Assembly: GCA_026120035.1 (NCBI GenBank) | Contig: JALRME010000055.1 | Span: 1-64,000, forward strand | From: Coleophoma eucalyptorum | Lineage: Eukaryota; Ascomycota; Leotiomycetes; Helotiales; Dermateaceae | DNA: 64,000 nt | Reading direction: 5' to 3' | In this document: piece after piece, positions 34,061-45,163 of the stretch | Layout: every line of letters begins with the position of its first letter | Position numbering within the stretch: the stretch's first letter is position 1 | Notes under the pieces: generated by a model | What the model was told of the DNA's origin: nothing | Seen by the model: only the letters and a program-made list of their open reading frames with translations | Database searches by the model: none | Position numbers and translations under genes: made by a program

Positions 34061-34414
34061 TGTTGGTTAACCTATGTACCTCTTATTTCAACTGTAATAG
34101 ACAGGTGAAAATGGTAAGGTAAAAATATAGATGATTCTTCTAAGTGAGTGTGATGGAGGTCTTATAAATACCCCCTACTGGGTATTGATTCGACCTCTGT
34201 AGTAATATAGGTGTAATGCTTGCATCCAAGTGCAACCACGGGAACAAGCAATACAGGTGTAGTGGTTGCATCCGAGTGCAACCACGGGAATAAGCAATTG
34301 GTATAGCGATATTCCTAATGTGTGCACATATAGGTGGTGTAGCGATATACTAATACATGCATGTGGTGTAACGATGTTACATCACGTGCAAGTGGTATGT
34401 CGATATTAGTTAAC
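34061..34414 (-). repeat. solo LTR, family B, with internal duplication
   Basis: Starts (plus strand) TGTTGGTTAACCTATGTACC and ends near CGATATTAGTTAACG. Inside, a 46-bp block is tandemly duplicated (34209-34254 and 34255-34300; core TGCATCC-A/G-AGTGCAACCACGGG). The outer 5' terminus has decayed. Compared with the short copy at 10293, it has additional U3 subrepeats. Confidence 0.75.
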
Positions 34415-34717
34415 GAAACCTACATCATGATCAATTCTTTGTAAGTTGGCTTGAATACTTTTGATGACTTGTTTGTCTCCCTTCTTGTGTTCTTCTTGCT
34501 GGTGATCTCCTTTTGTAAAATTTAATCTAAGTTTAGAGCCGTGTTTATGAAAGGAAGGTGACAAAAGTATATTTTTAGGCCGTTTCCTAATATAGCTCTT
34601 CCTAAATGCCTATGTAGCAGCAAGACAATTTCCACTCACTGCTCACCATTACAGTAATAAATAATGGTGTGTTCGTCTTCATTCTCCTGCTAACTTATAT
34701 CTTTTTAAGCTAACAAG

Positions 34718-35246
34718 ATGCTACATTTTCATTTTTATTTTTTGTGGACCGTTCTGCTCTCTGTCACATTGATCAGTGCTAGCATAACACCGAATATATG
34801 GTATGTGATATGAATTAATTTATCGTGAGAATACTTACAATTAAAGGGTTAATGAGACCGCTCTAGCAGAGATATGGGGATCAAATAATGATGTGGCCCA
34901 AGCTTTAGGAGATCTACTCTCCAGCCTAGTAGTGTCCACTGGCACACTTGATATTTCAAGTACTGCCTCGCAAAGCGCTTCAACTTCGTTAACCTCTTCA
35001 AACTTGTCGACCTCTTCAACCCTGTCGACCTTCTCAACATCACCGATCTCTCCAACCAGGTCTCAAGCTGCAACAATCACTACAAACTCAAGTTCCGCTG
35101 CCCCAACAAGTCTCGCATCCGGTGGCCTGCTGTCAAATTTAACCCTCTTGCCATCCTCTGGTGGAGGAACAGCTTCATCGTATGCTACAGATGGTCTCGT
35201 TTATTCAAGTGCCTTTGTGGCTATTTTGATGATCTTCCATTTCTAA
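34718..35246 (+). CDS. small secreted Ser/Thr-rich protein, probably GPI-anchored
   Basis: Exon 1 is 34718-34800 and exon 2 is 34847-35246, with a 46-nt intron beginning GTATGTGATATG; the acceptor is AAAG, which is less usual, but the phase fits (W codon split). The product is 160 residues. MLHFHFYFLWTVLLSVTLIS is a signal peptide. The middle is a Ser/Thr tract with a repeated S-T-L-S-T-F/S pattern (TSLTSSNLSTSSTLSTFSTS), likely O-glycosylated. The C-terminus (GLVYSSAFVAILMIFHF) is a hydrophobic tail after a Gly/Ser-rich spacer, the layout of a GPI-attachment signal. It probably resides in the cell wall or plasma membrane. No catalytic domain. Confidence 0.7.
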
Positions 35247-35518
35247 AGTTTCATCTCTTACTCAAATGGGGAATTCATACGGCATACACGTTATCGTTGT
35301 TTGACAGTAGATAGTATAGCAATAACATAGCGATATTGTTGAAAGATTACTCCCTACTTATCCAACAGTTCATGTACACTTTGCCATCGCTCGATGTCCT
35401 AAATACACAAGAAGCTGGTGATGCATAAGATCACCATCTTCAACCCAATGCAACCTGAATTGGCTGAACCTGTGCTACTACCCACCCCCGATATCAAAGC
35501 TGATTTTCTCCACGAATA

Positions 35519-35754
35519 ACGTCCGTCCCTGCGTGGCGAAAAACCCGGTGTGCCGAAAACGACCAATAAGATCGCAAGGATCGCGAATTTTTCTCCATAA
35601 TATCTTCCTTTAGACCAACCATAACAAAAAGTTTTTATATTTAAAGTTATTAATGGGTTTCTTACGTTATTCCTATTAATATAGCGATTTGTGAATTTTG
35701 AAATTCGTCAAATTTTTCGGCACACCGGGTTTTTCGCCACGCAGGGACGGACGT
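35519..35754. mobile_element. complete 236-bp pogo-type MITE, TIR variant 1
   Basis: TA (35517-35518), then ACGTCCGTCCCTGCGTGGCG ... CCCGGTGTGCCGAAAA. The other end, reversed, is ACGTCCGTCCCTGCGTGGCG ... CCCGGTGTGCCGAAAAA, with TA at 35755-35756. The TIRs are about 38-40 bp and nearly perfect. The interior is AT-rich with no ORF. It is the cleanest copy of this family in the window and defines its termini. Confidence 0.88.
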
Positions 35755-35813
35755 TAACAGTGAGATTTATGAATTAAAGAGTAGTTTTTTATGAAATGCT
35801 TCTGGAACTACTA

Positions 35814-35862
35814 ACGTGCGTCCCTGCGTAGAGAGACGCACCCTGTGGCGAGACAAACCAAA
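35814..35862 (+). mobile_element. left end of pogo-type MITE, TIR variant 2
   Basis: After TA (35812-35813): ACGTGCGTCCCTGCGTAGAG, then AGACGCACCCTGTGGCGAGAC. No right end is seen. It lies 60 bp from the complete variant 1 MITE. Positions 35863-36835 have no gene; an imperfect inverted repeat (AATTTAGGTCAGC / GCTGACCTAATT) lies at 36413-36474. Confidence 0.6.
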
Positions 35863-36835
35863 AATATTATTGTCGCATAAATCAATGCATATTATTCGTT
35901 CAGTTTAAGCTCTGAATGGCACCTTATCCGAAATCACATGTAAAGAGCTTATTCGACAGATGATTACCGTTAGAATGGCCACCAAACCTCTTACGGGCCT
36001 CTCTTAGTTCAATACATTCACTTCTACCTACATGATTGTTCCCACCCTACATCGAACCCATATTACAGATGTTGTTTTCTCTTGCTTGATGGATATGCTT
36101 AATATTATGCTCATGTCCAAACTAATTTCCACAATGTGACCCTACCTCTAAAGTACTTCTTAGCCATTCGTTGTACCATATATACGGTGAAATGCGAAAT
36201 AAGTGTCATACCAGACACACATTGACTTCTGAAACGTAATTTTAAGCAGGCAGCTTATATAGCTAGCACAGTTCAAGATCCGCTATCATTATTGAAGTCC
36301 CCTGGGGTCACCTATCAAAAGTAAAACTCTTACCTGAAGATTGCTGACAAAGACCAAAATTAGCTAGAGTTGAGGCAAAAAGGTCCAATTTGTCAGCCAA
36401 ATCCCTAGGTAGAGAATTTAGGTCAGCGAACATACGCTAAAATACGACTAGCTACAGGAGGCTGACCTAATTAAAATACATCTCGAATTCCAAAAAAAAG
36501 GAGACAATGAATGTTTGGTGTCCTCAAACAATCGGTACATAAGCCTGATGACTTAGCTCTTATTAGTTTGATGGTCCTGTCTGGAATATCCAGCTAAGAT
36601 GTCCCCTATCATCATAGTCTATTAATTTCAAACTTTCTTTTTCATATTCTATGCTCTGCTTCAGGAACTCATCACTCTAGCGCAGCTCGTCTAGCTTAGA
36701 TATTTCTAGATAACTGACTTGAAATTCTAAATATATACTTCTAATAAAGACTGGAGAAATCTGAGAAATAATGTCCAAGCTTTCAAATGTACAGTACTAA
36801 ATGGGTAGCTTACTGATCTTTAAACTATAAGTTTG

Positions 36836-37262
36836 TTGATGAGTAGACACGACCTACAAGGACTTATCAAACTATACGTATTGCAAGGTCTTACATCAAT
36901 GGCAAAACCCGCAACTCTCGCAAAATGTGCTTATGATAAATTGGATGATCCCATAGCTGTCAACACCAGATTAAAAGATGAGGTTACGATGCGTAAATTT
37001 TGGATTTCAAGAATGCATTTATCAAAAAAACATCGAGTGAATACAAGATCAGGTATTTCTCTCTGTGGTTTTAGAGCTTGAAGTTATCTGATGGATGATA
37101 GGGAAGGAATATAAGTCTAGAACTACACGTTTAAAGTATATCACGCTGCCAGAAACAGAGGAGATTCATGAAAGCAATATGCCCTATAAACAAGAAGATG
37201 TCGGAAATTTGACAAACTCGCTAGAGGAAATTGTGATTGAGTTTCATAAGCCCGGGAAGTAA
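36836..37262 (+). CDS. hypothetical protein, two exons, 125 aa
   Basis: Exon 1 (36836-37052) codes MSRHDLQGLIKLYVLQGLTS, then AKPATLAKCAYDKLDDPIAV, to NTRSG. A 49-nt intron (37053-37101, GTATTT...GATGATAG) joins in phase to exon 2 (37102-37262), KEYKSRTTRLKYITLPETEE ... LEEIVIEFHKPGK. The exon 2 segment is not apparent without splicing. No signal peptide or known domain. Basic middle and acidic end. A family A LTR begins 29 bp after the stop. The start could also be the ATG at 36899. Confidence 0.5.
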
Positions 37263-37290
37263 CTTAGTAATACTGTTTGTAAATACTTAT

Positions 37291-37462
37291 TGTCGGAATG
37301 TTGTTTATTTATAGGTCAATCACGAGACCTAGTCACACGTAACAGTAACAGTATCCTTAGTGAGACCTTACAGTACAGTCTCTCCAATATATCAATTATG
37401 AATGAATAAGTTACAACAGTTGCTTATAAGTCGAATCACTACGTTATTGACGTAAACCAACA
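37291..37462 (+). repeat. solo LTR, family A
   Basis: TGTCGGAATG, GGTCAATCACGAGACCTAGT, to GACGTAAACCAACA. It has a deletion of about 25 bp in the stem region compared with 7471. Positions 37463-37760 contain no gene. Confidence 0.65.
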
Positions 37463-37760
37463 CTTACTGCATCTACTATGAAAGAGTACAAGTGAAATGT
37501 CCGAGCACACTGACGCCCATGAAGATCAACCTATGTCAGCCCTGAAATCTAAAGTGAGGTAAGTTAATTCTAAAATTTAATATTGATTGACTAGAATCTA
37601 GCTCGATAATATGGTACTAGAAGAGGTTGGGCTAAGGCTCTATGAATCGTTCCCTATTTGTCTAGTTCATTAAAACTTGAAAAGAGGCAATTCTTGGGAA
37701 CTGACTTTTCACCTTTAGGCTCTAATTCCGTCAATCTCTGTTTAAAGTATCAGATTTCGA

Positions 37761-38492
37761 TCAAGGAGTCGTTTCCCTGTTTGGGCTTGCTGACTCTTTG
37801 ATTTGCCATTGGCTCAATTCCGGAGATAGATTATTCGTCAGCGTAAATATTTGGCTGGTCGCTGACTCAACTGATTCAGTAGTGCAATCCATATTATGAT
37901 TACTCGGAGCAAACTCAGTGAAGATAGCATCTTGTGGGGTGTGTTTGAGGCCCCCAGAATCAAAAGATAAGGATTCATGTAAATTTTGATCTGAGAAAAG
38001 GGTCGCAATTGGTACATAGTTACTTGCACCCTCGACCAGATGCTTTTCGAGGTCACACAATGTCATATTTTGGGATTGAATGGTGGCTGATAGGTCTCGA
38101 TTAAGTTTGCAAGTTCTGGAAAGTTCACTCGTGTGTGCTGTGCTTTGCATTTCGAGTTCCGTGATCCGTATCTGTTGTGCTCCTATAAGGTGATTTTGTG
38201 CTTCGCTGAGTGCCTTATATTTCTCAATAAGGTCAATTTGGTCTTCAATATCCTGGAATTTATCTTCGTATTGTTGTGTTTTAGCCTCAAGCACTGTGAT
38301 CCGCTCCTCTCCTAACTTCAGCTGCTCCACTAACTGTCGTTCCAGTCTGCGATGGTATTTCCCAATTTTCTGCTGGGTATCATGGATCCGGATTGCAACG
38401 TGATTTGTAGGGCTTCTACTTCGATAAACCTGATAGTTCTGAGAAATTTTCACAATGCGGTAGGATAGGTGTCTTACACTATCAAGTTTCAT
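37761..38492 (-). CDS. coiled-coil protein, unknown
   Basis: Single open frame of 243 residues from the ATG at 38492 (MKLDSVRHLSYRIVKISQNY). Residues about 45-145 show clear heptads (RRLERQLVEQLKLGEERITV, LEAKTQQYEDKFQDIEDQID, EAQNHLIGAQQIRITELEMQ), predicting a long coiled coil and probable dimerisation. The C-terminal 100 residues are polar and probably disordered. It has no signal peptide or known domain. The frame is intact, and 5' exons cannot be excluded. An upstream ORF at 38567-38839 on the same strand is not convincing. Confidence 0.6.
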   Translation of the reverse strand: MKLDSVRHLSYRIVKISQNYQVYRSRSPTNHVAIRIHDTQQKIGKYHRRLERQLVEQLKLGEERITVLEAKTQQYEDKFQDIEDQIDLIEKYKALSEAQNHLIGAQQIRITELEMQSTAHTSELSRTCKLNRDLSATIQSQNMTLCDLEKHLVEGASNYVPIATLFSDQNLHESLSFDSGGLKHTPQDAIFTEFAPSNHNMDCTTESVESATSQIFTLTNNLSPELSQWQIKESASPNRETTP

Positions 38493-39096
38493 GTCGGTTA
38501 ACTGCTCAAAAGTCTCAATCTCTGATACCGCCTACGATACTTCCTTTCTTCAGAAATGTGAGGCTCCTAAACAACGTGAGATCTGAATATAACCAATTCA
38601 CGTCTTGGTGATGCGAGACATGATGTATATTCAGTCCTATACGAGATTGTGGCTAAGCTTTGATTGAAATAGAGAGTACTATGAATAAACACGTCTTTCC
38701 TACATATCCATATGCATCCACTCATGTTCATATTATGCTGACCAAACATAATGTCGACATCAATACTGCTGAATGGCAATGATTCAATAACTTTGGTAAC
38801 AGCAACTATGGATGACAATGAATTAAAAATGATAACCATCTGGCAACAGGTGGCACTGGCATGTTTAGGCTGAAGCTGAATTCAGAAATTATAGCACTGA
38901 CCCTACTTAGATTTCATATAACGTCACGATTGATGATCACAAGTGGACAAGTTTAGTGGCTTGTGGATGACCAATCTATAGGCTGAAACAGTTCGAGCGA
39001 TTATTCACTTAATGAGCATCAAATCAAAGGTTCCTCGATAAGAATATAAACCGCTATACTCCTAGGTTCCTCCTCTCGATCGTTCCATTGGCAACC

Positions 39097-39761
39097 ATGT
39101 TTAATCAAAATCCCGATAATCACGGATCGCCAGAGAAGCGTCATCAACAAGATGGTTCCATGGGCCAGCCTCCATTATCTAAGACAGCGAACAAGCAAGT
39201 GACTGCTAGCACACTTACAAAGACAGATTCCGCAGCAGTAACGACAACACCGTCAGCGGTGCCCCCAGCTACAGCTCCATCGACAACTTAGACCTCACCA
39301 AGGAGCACGTACACTCCAGCAGAGTCCACAGCAGAGCCTCCATCAGAGAATCCAGTAGGTAGGTTCAAATTTGAAAGCTGGAGATCCATTATCTCTCCAA
39401 CCACTACAAGAGTCTTCAGACCCTTTGTCAATTTTTGAGTGAGTATTTAAACTTTACTACTACTAATACTACTACTTAAAATGCTGATCTAAACAACAGG
39501 AAATCATTGCTTCCGAACGGAAAGAATGAGCCAATTTCAGACAGTCTAACATCTATGAGCAAGCCTGTGTCGACTGGAGATGATGGCAACCATTTCCCAG
39601 TGGACAAGCAAGTAATGCCTCTTCCGAAGATAATTGAGGCGGAAGCCAAAGATATAGGAGGTTTTGGACCTGATATTAACATTAACGAGATTTTGCGTGT
39701 GGATACTCCAGGAAACGTCAACAAGCGAACGAGAGATGAACATAAGAGTCGGCTGTGCTAA
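39097..39761 (+). pseudogene. Thr/Ser/Pro-rich protein, probable pseudogene
   Basis: Starts MFNQNPDNHGSPEKRHQQDG and runs as a Thr/Ala/Pro-rich chain to TAG at 39289. The same frame continues TSPRSTYTPAESTAEPPSEN. Near 39360 a 4-bp repeat (AGGTAGGT) shifts the frame to NLKAGDPLSLQPLQESSDPL. A 61-nt intron (39439-39499, GTGAGT...CAACAG) then joins in phase to EKSLLPNGKNEPISDSLTSM ... DEHKSRLC. One stop and one small frameshift separate what reads as a single disordered protein. I do not know the family. If the stop and shift are sequencing errors it would be a gene of about 200 residues. Confidence 0.45.
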
Positions 39762-40012
39762 CCGCGACTGTGAATTTAGATTATTTTGCAGGGGATGAAT
39801 TAACCTTCACTTTTAAAATCACTCGGCAGGGATCTAGTTCTTAATATTTTGGGCGAAATCAGAGCCTGGGGTTTGAAGGATGTCTGTAGAAACTAGAATC
39901 GAAGTTTATATTATATTGTACCAACCTAACTTAGATTTTGACCTAGATTTCCCCTGTCCATTTATAAAACTGTGTGACATTAGCAACTCTCTTCTTTGAA
40001 GAATATCATGTA

Positions 40013-40460
40013 ACGTCCGCCCCTTCGTCGAGATACGCACCCCGTGGCGAGACAAACCATCGGTAACTTTGAATTCGGTTCATTCTGAATTGTGAATCCA
40101 CTAAAAATTCTTATGATTTTGTGTCAGTCATATTGCGTGACCACTTTTGAACAGTTCAAACCCCGACTATCCTGAAAACTACGATCGCGTCGTCGCCGCT
40201 GCGCCTAATTACGGAGGGCGTCAATTCGGAGTAAAATAGGACCCTTCAACCTATAACACTACCACAAGCACTTTGCGCTTTTCAAACTCACGGAACGGTT
40301 TAATTTGAATATCTAGGCCTAATCATGATGCTGAAAAATCATTGTTAGCATTGTAATAGCTAGGAGTACTATATCGTGTGATGTCGCCACATGGGTTTAT
40401 ACTTCCAACCAAGCGATCAAGGGTCCCTAGTCATAGTTACGGTGATTATAGCATATTTAT
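40013..40460 (+). mobile_element. pogo-type MITE, TIR variant 2, truncated
   Basis: TA (40011-40012), then ACGTCCGCCCCTTCGTCGAG, ACGCACCCCGTGGCGAGAC. It is a second copy of the element at 20002-20460, with the same internal blocks. The right end is not recognised. Confidence 0.65.
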
Positions 40461-42640
40461 CTTTCCTAATTAAAGCTGTAGCTGCTGAGCTTATAGCTAA
40501 ATTCACGTTCACGATTCAGCTAAACTTCTTTGGCGGTTTTCATTACTTACACCCTAATCTTCAAGGTGCTCGGACCAAAGTCTACCGGAATTCACTCTCG
40601 AGCAACGACTACTTGACTTGATCAGGCGACACACTTTAAGTTCATCTTCCATTGACTGCTAAAATAGAACTCAACATTGTCGGCCATGATGACCTTACCA
40701 TGTTGGAGGATATAAAAAAATGGATCACAAGAAATTCCTAACATGAAGGACTTTGAGGACTTCGAAGGTTTACGGGCAGTACGAGACATGATGACCTTTC
40801 CCTACTATTGGATGAGAAAGTGAGCCCCAATGTTTATCTGGGGATAATGGGTAATCATATCCTGCTAGCGGCGGATGGAGAAGTACTGCGGGCCTACCCT
40901 GCTAGGGGATGAGAAAAACGGAGCTTGGAAAGTCATAGCTGGCGACAGGCGCTGGTCGGCAAGGACAGGAAATCTGTCTATCGGATGTTTTTTATCATTC
41001 GTGGTCATCTTAAGACCATCCAGCAATGACGACAAGGACCTATCACCTGATGAGGCAACAGGACACCAAATAACTTCATGGCCTTTTACAAGCGATGTTG
41101 CTTCGGCACCTGGTAATGTTTTGCTTGCCGCCCTATTAAAAATTGCCTGGCAGAATGCTTTTTACCTCCTATAACCTATATTTATATCTACTAATACTCT
41201 GTAAATAGTCCATTTGCATCCATTACTGCCTACATTCGTAGAGGCGGCATTGACTCAATAAGCTCTCGTAATAATCCTAAAGTAACTACTGTATCTTGGA
41301 ACCTGCTGTCCTGAATTCACTATGAACTTGAACGTAATCATCGATTCAGTAACAATCCAGAGCCAAAATGACTAAGTTCCTCTAATGTAAAGGTAGATAC
41401 CAAAACGGAGAAAGAATGGAGAGTATGGTACGATTGTATTATATCTATGTCAACTTTGGTACAAATCTTGAAACGTAAAACCGCCGTGTAGAATCATATT
41501 TTTTATCAAACTTATCTTTTTCCCAGTACGTCTTTGGCAGGTGTGAGTGTCTTCGAGGCTGGCAATATTCATTGTCCACCGGCCGCACTATTTGCTAACT
41601 GGACAGGCAAGGGGAGAGCATTTTGTGTGGTGTCAACTTTGTCAAGTCCCCTTCATAGTGGCCTTGAACTCCTTCCAGCTTTAGATTACTTACTCTTCCA
41701 CCACAGTTGCTCCTTTATTTTATAGATTATGGGTGGAACGATGGTTTCAGAAATGAGTTATTCCGGCTGGACCTCTTTGCGTTGAATTTTGAGTTGACGT
41801 GATATTAATAAATCTTTACATTCCCTATTGCCCTTTCAAGTCAGTTTGAGCGATTGTTGTTTAAAGAGTTCTAAGTTATTATTAAAAGGCATTATAGCCA
41901 TTGAATCATTGAGAATCTCCGTGCCAGGAAGGAGAAGGCCACCAGTCGGAAGCAGAAAAATAGCCCGAGTTTGGCACGTGCACCTTTGTAAAACTTATAT
42001 ATCAAAACTTCTTCAACAGTTGCTCAAAGTAGCTAAAAATTCCAACGTCGAGTTCTTAGACAGCTTAACTATTCTTGGCTAAATTTGTAGATATTTTCAT
42101 CGCTGTTTTGTTGTTGTTGTTGTTGTGAGCAAGTTTCTCCTCCGCCATGCAGGCCCACCTCCAACCTGCGGGAACTCTCCGCACCTGTGGGCGTAAGCGA
42201 AAGGGGGTGGCTTGTAGCGGTGCATCCAGTGTCTCTCCACAGTGCGGAGATGCAAGGGCTAATGTTTTGTCAACGCCAAGACCATGCCGAAGAAGACATT
42301 GCTATCCACCATGCTGCTCCCGCGTTCGAGTAGTGGTATATCTGGTTTGACCAAATCTTTAGCTAAGGTCATGTCCAAATCGAGCGGAATGATAATAAAT
42401 ATCCGAACTATACCGGAACTCAGACTCGCCTTCAGCAAGCAAGATACCCAGTATACATAATTTCCACGTCCTCTCAACGTAATTATGCTGACGCTGAAGT
42501 TTAATGGTGCTTCATTGAAGATGTCAGTAATCGCCATCGGGATGAAGGCTGACTTATGGCCGAAAGGTTTATTGGTAGACCTGTTCAATTATTTGCAATT
42601 CATTTGATCAGCTACTTGTATTGTCGTTTGCCAGCAAATT
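40461..42640. other. gene-poor stretch
   Basis: No supported gene. A frame at 40875-41174 (MEKYCGPTLLGDEKNGAWKV) has no motif and overlaps nothing else; I treat it as unproven. A (GTT)n microsatellite lies at about 42102-42127, and several short ORFs around 41534-42350 are unsupported. Confidence 0.35.
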
Positions 42641-43390
42641 ATGGGTGCCGCGAATTGCCCGATAGCACATCATTTTTTTTCAATGGCAAACTCGAAAGAT
42701 GCTGAGGAATCATATTGGAACGATCCTGTATCTGGGCCAGTGAATATCCACGAAGACGATGTCTCCCCAGAAGGATCTACCACAGATTTGGAAGAACAGC
42801 AGGGAGTTTCAGAGACAAAGGACGACCTCAGCGATGTCGAGAACTCGCCTGGAATCGTGCTGTCTCTGCACGAGTCAATGGACGTGGATAGTGATATGCC
42901 AAAGACTGTTGCCGAGTCTTGGGCTGATTCTATGGACGTCGGAACAGATTCCTCTAACTTTCGAAGCCATACTCATGACCAGGAAAATACAACGGCAGAG
43001 CGGCAAGACAACGCTTACGAGGGCCATATGCCAAGGCAATATACCCAGGGATTGAGAGGTAATTGGAGGCCAAATCATGATCGATGGAGCCAGTCAAGAG
43101 CGAGTAATTGGCGAGGGTTAATAGGCCGGGGGTTCGGAGGTCGGGAGCCTAGAGATCGATGTTTTAGAGGTAGAGGTTTCAGAAATCGAAATTTTAGAAG
43201 CCGGGAGCCTAGTTATCGAGGTGGAGGAAGACTTTATCGATATCCACAACGGTTTATACCACGAGGCACATCAACTTGGAACTCACAGACAAGGAATGAT
43301 GATTATGGCTTGACTTCCACACGGGGTAGAGACCGAAGGAACCTGGACCGGGATAGAGGTTATCAATATCAGCGGTCGGACATAGAGTGA
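42641..43390 (+). CDS. RGG/RG-rich protein
   Basis: 249 residues from the ATG at 42641, or 235 from the ATG at 42683 (MANSKDAEESYWNDPVSGPV), which is perhaps likelier. The N-terminal half is acidic and disordered. The C-terminal half (from about residue 140) is built of RG and RF/RN repeats: NWRGLIGRGFGGREPRDRCF, RGRGFRNRNFRSREPSYRGG. This composition is typical of RNA-binding or phase-separating RGG proteins, often methylated on Arg. No RRM or helicase domain is present, so function is inference from composition. The frame is intact. Confidence 0.65.
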   Translation: MGAANCPIAHHFFSMANSKDAEESYWNDPVSGPVNIHEDDVSPEGSTTDLEEQQGVSETKDDLSDVENSPGIVLSLHESMDVDSDMPKTVAESWADSMDVGTDSSNFRSHTHDQENTTAERQDNAYEGHMPRQYTQGLRGNWRPNHDRWSQSRASNWRGLIGRGFGGREPRDRCFRGRGFRNRNFRSREPSYRGGGRLYRYPQRFIPRGTSTWNSQTRNDDYGLTSTRGRDRRNLDRDRGYQYQRSDIE

Positions 43391-45163
43391 TAGTGCTAAG
43401 ACCTATATACAGTGGTCTTTCGTTGAGACAGAAGCCAAATATCTTTTGTGAAACAAAAGCCAATGATCAGAAGACACATCGGGAGATAAATTTAACTTGA
43501 GGCTCACACTAAGGAGAACATAGCAAATTGCTCTATTGGATGATCATTTGGATTTTCCTAGTTTGATGTCAACTTAATTCTTAAACGATTTAAGAGGGTA
43601 GAACAATCGACTGAGATGTATACTGAAAATGACAAATTGCTGAATACCTGTCTTAAACCTGCTGCTGAAAACGGTCGGACACTTTCCATTGCCAGTTCAA
43701 GCGAGAAAACTAGAAAATAGTGTCGACAGCAGTAAAATTGGCCTTAAATCATAACCCAAATTCCCTTCGTGATAGGAAATATCTGTTCCTTTCAGATAGT
43801 GAACAATACTATGATAATATTGGAACCCAATTCTCGCATAAGATCAATACAGATAAATAGGTAATGAAGATGGGACCGACCAATCTGTTTTGCATTTATC
43901 TTGATACTGGACTTATTTTCAGCTATTTTCGGTGGCAGAATCGAAAGCATACTTGGCGGTTGACATTTTACGCAATTTTTGATCAGATATTGCAGTTAAG
44001 GAATTTTATATTAATTATAGCTGGGCGTTGGATTAAAACCTCTCATTCTCCGTCAAGATGATATTTTCTCTTTCCCCGTGTCATATCATAACAGCATATG
44101 GACTCAAATCCTCTTTGACTAAATAATTCTCATTCGGCAGTCCCATAGTAAGAATAGCCCGACACTAATGCCGAACTATGAATTTCAGCCCTGTCATGGA
44201 TGTCCGTTCCCGTTTCTCTATCCCCTGCTTGTTCTTTCTCATTGATTTTAATGGTCACTATGATCTCTGATACGTACTCTTTAACAGAGGTTGATTTCAT
44301 TGTGCTGCTGTATGGCGATAGAGCTTGTGAATATTAATGAGTTAGCATGGAGTTTTGTAAAAAGACATATTGATTATCTTGGCTCGCCTCCGGCCGGCAT
44401 TGAGTGCATGGGTAACAGTTGTTGCTGTGAAGGAGCACCATGGTTTTACTAACTATAGACGGTACTTCTTACTTAATAAATCTAACTTTCGTACTGTACC
44501 AATGTCAGCGTGGGACACACTGAGAGTATGTTTCGACTTCAACGTTGCGTGTCAGCCAGTATTTGACAATGCACTAGAACGGCATACAAAGATTCATATC
44601 TATACAATTATATAAGGTTTTATCTGTTGCACTTGACAGATGAGCTCATTAGTACAATATTGTACAAATTTCGTTCGGTGTATCATCTTCAGCTGTCGAC
44701 GACCTTACTGTACTTCTATCATAACATTTAATACTATGAAATGAAACGAATACAAGGGCAAATTTAATTGGTTCTTACTGCTGACATGAATTATTCAATC
44801 GAGAATCTCACCTTCCTTTAACTATCGAATAGTAGTTGTTGATCTCTCCCATGCACGTAACAATCACCCCTAACCACCGTATACTGTTTACAGAAACGGC
44901 CGCCACTTACTTTACTGTATCTATGGACTTGATGTTACAACGGCTTTCAAGCCTTACACCATCGCATGTCATCGCGTACTGCCAAGTCTGATGATTTTGG
45001 CACAAGGCTAAGGTGTTTTGGTGTCATGTTTTAACTGCACTGTGTCTCGTTTTAATGATAATGTCATCAACCCGAGAATAGTGTTTAAATTGGAGCCTAT
45101 AACCTGGCTGATCATCTTTGTAATTCCCTTCCCCAGCAAATTCATTCACACAGGACGATCATA
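43391..45163. other. gene-poor stretch
   Basis: No supported gene or transposon terminus. ORFs at 43864 and 44370 lack motifs. The region upstream of 45164 presumably includes the promoter of the DUF3455 gene. Confidence 0.35.

Noticed and set aside
38567..38839. 90-codon minus-strand ORF upstream of the coiled-coil gene
   Set aside because: No motif, no phase-compatible splice to the neighbour, composition non-specific.
40875..41174. 99-codon ORF
   Set aside because: Open by length only; no motif, signal or homologous copy recognised.
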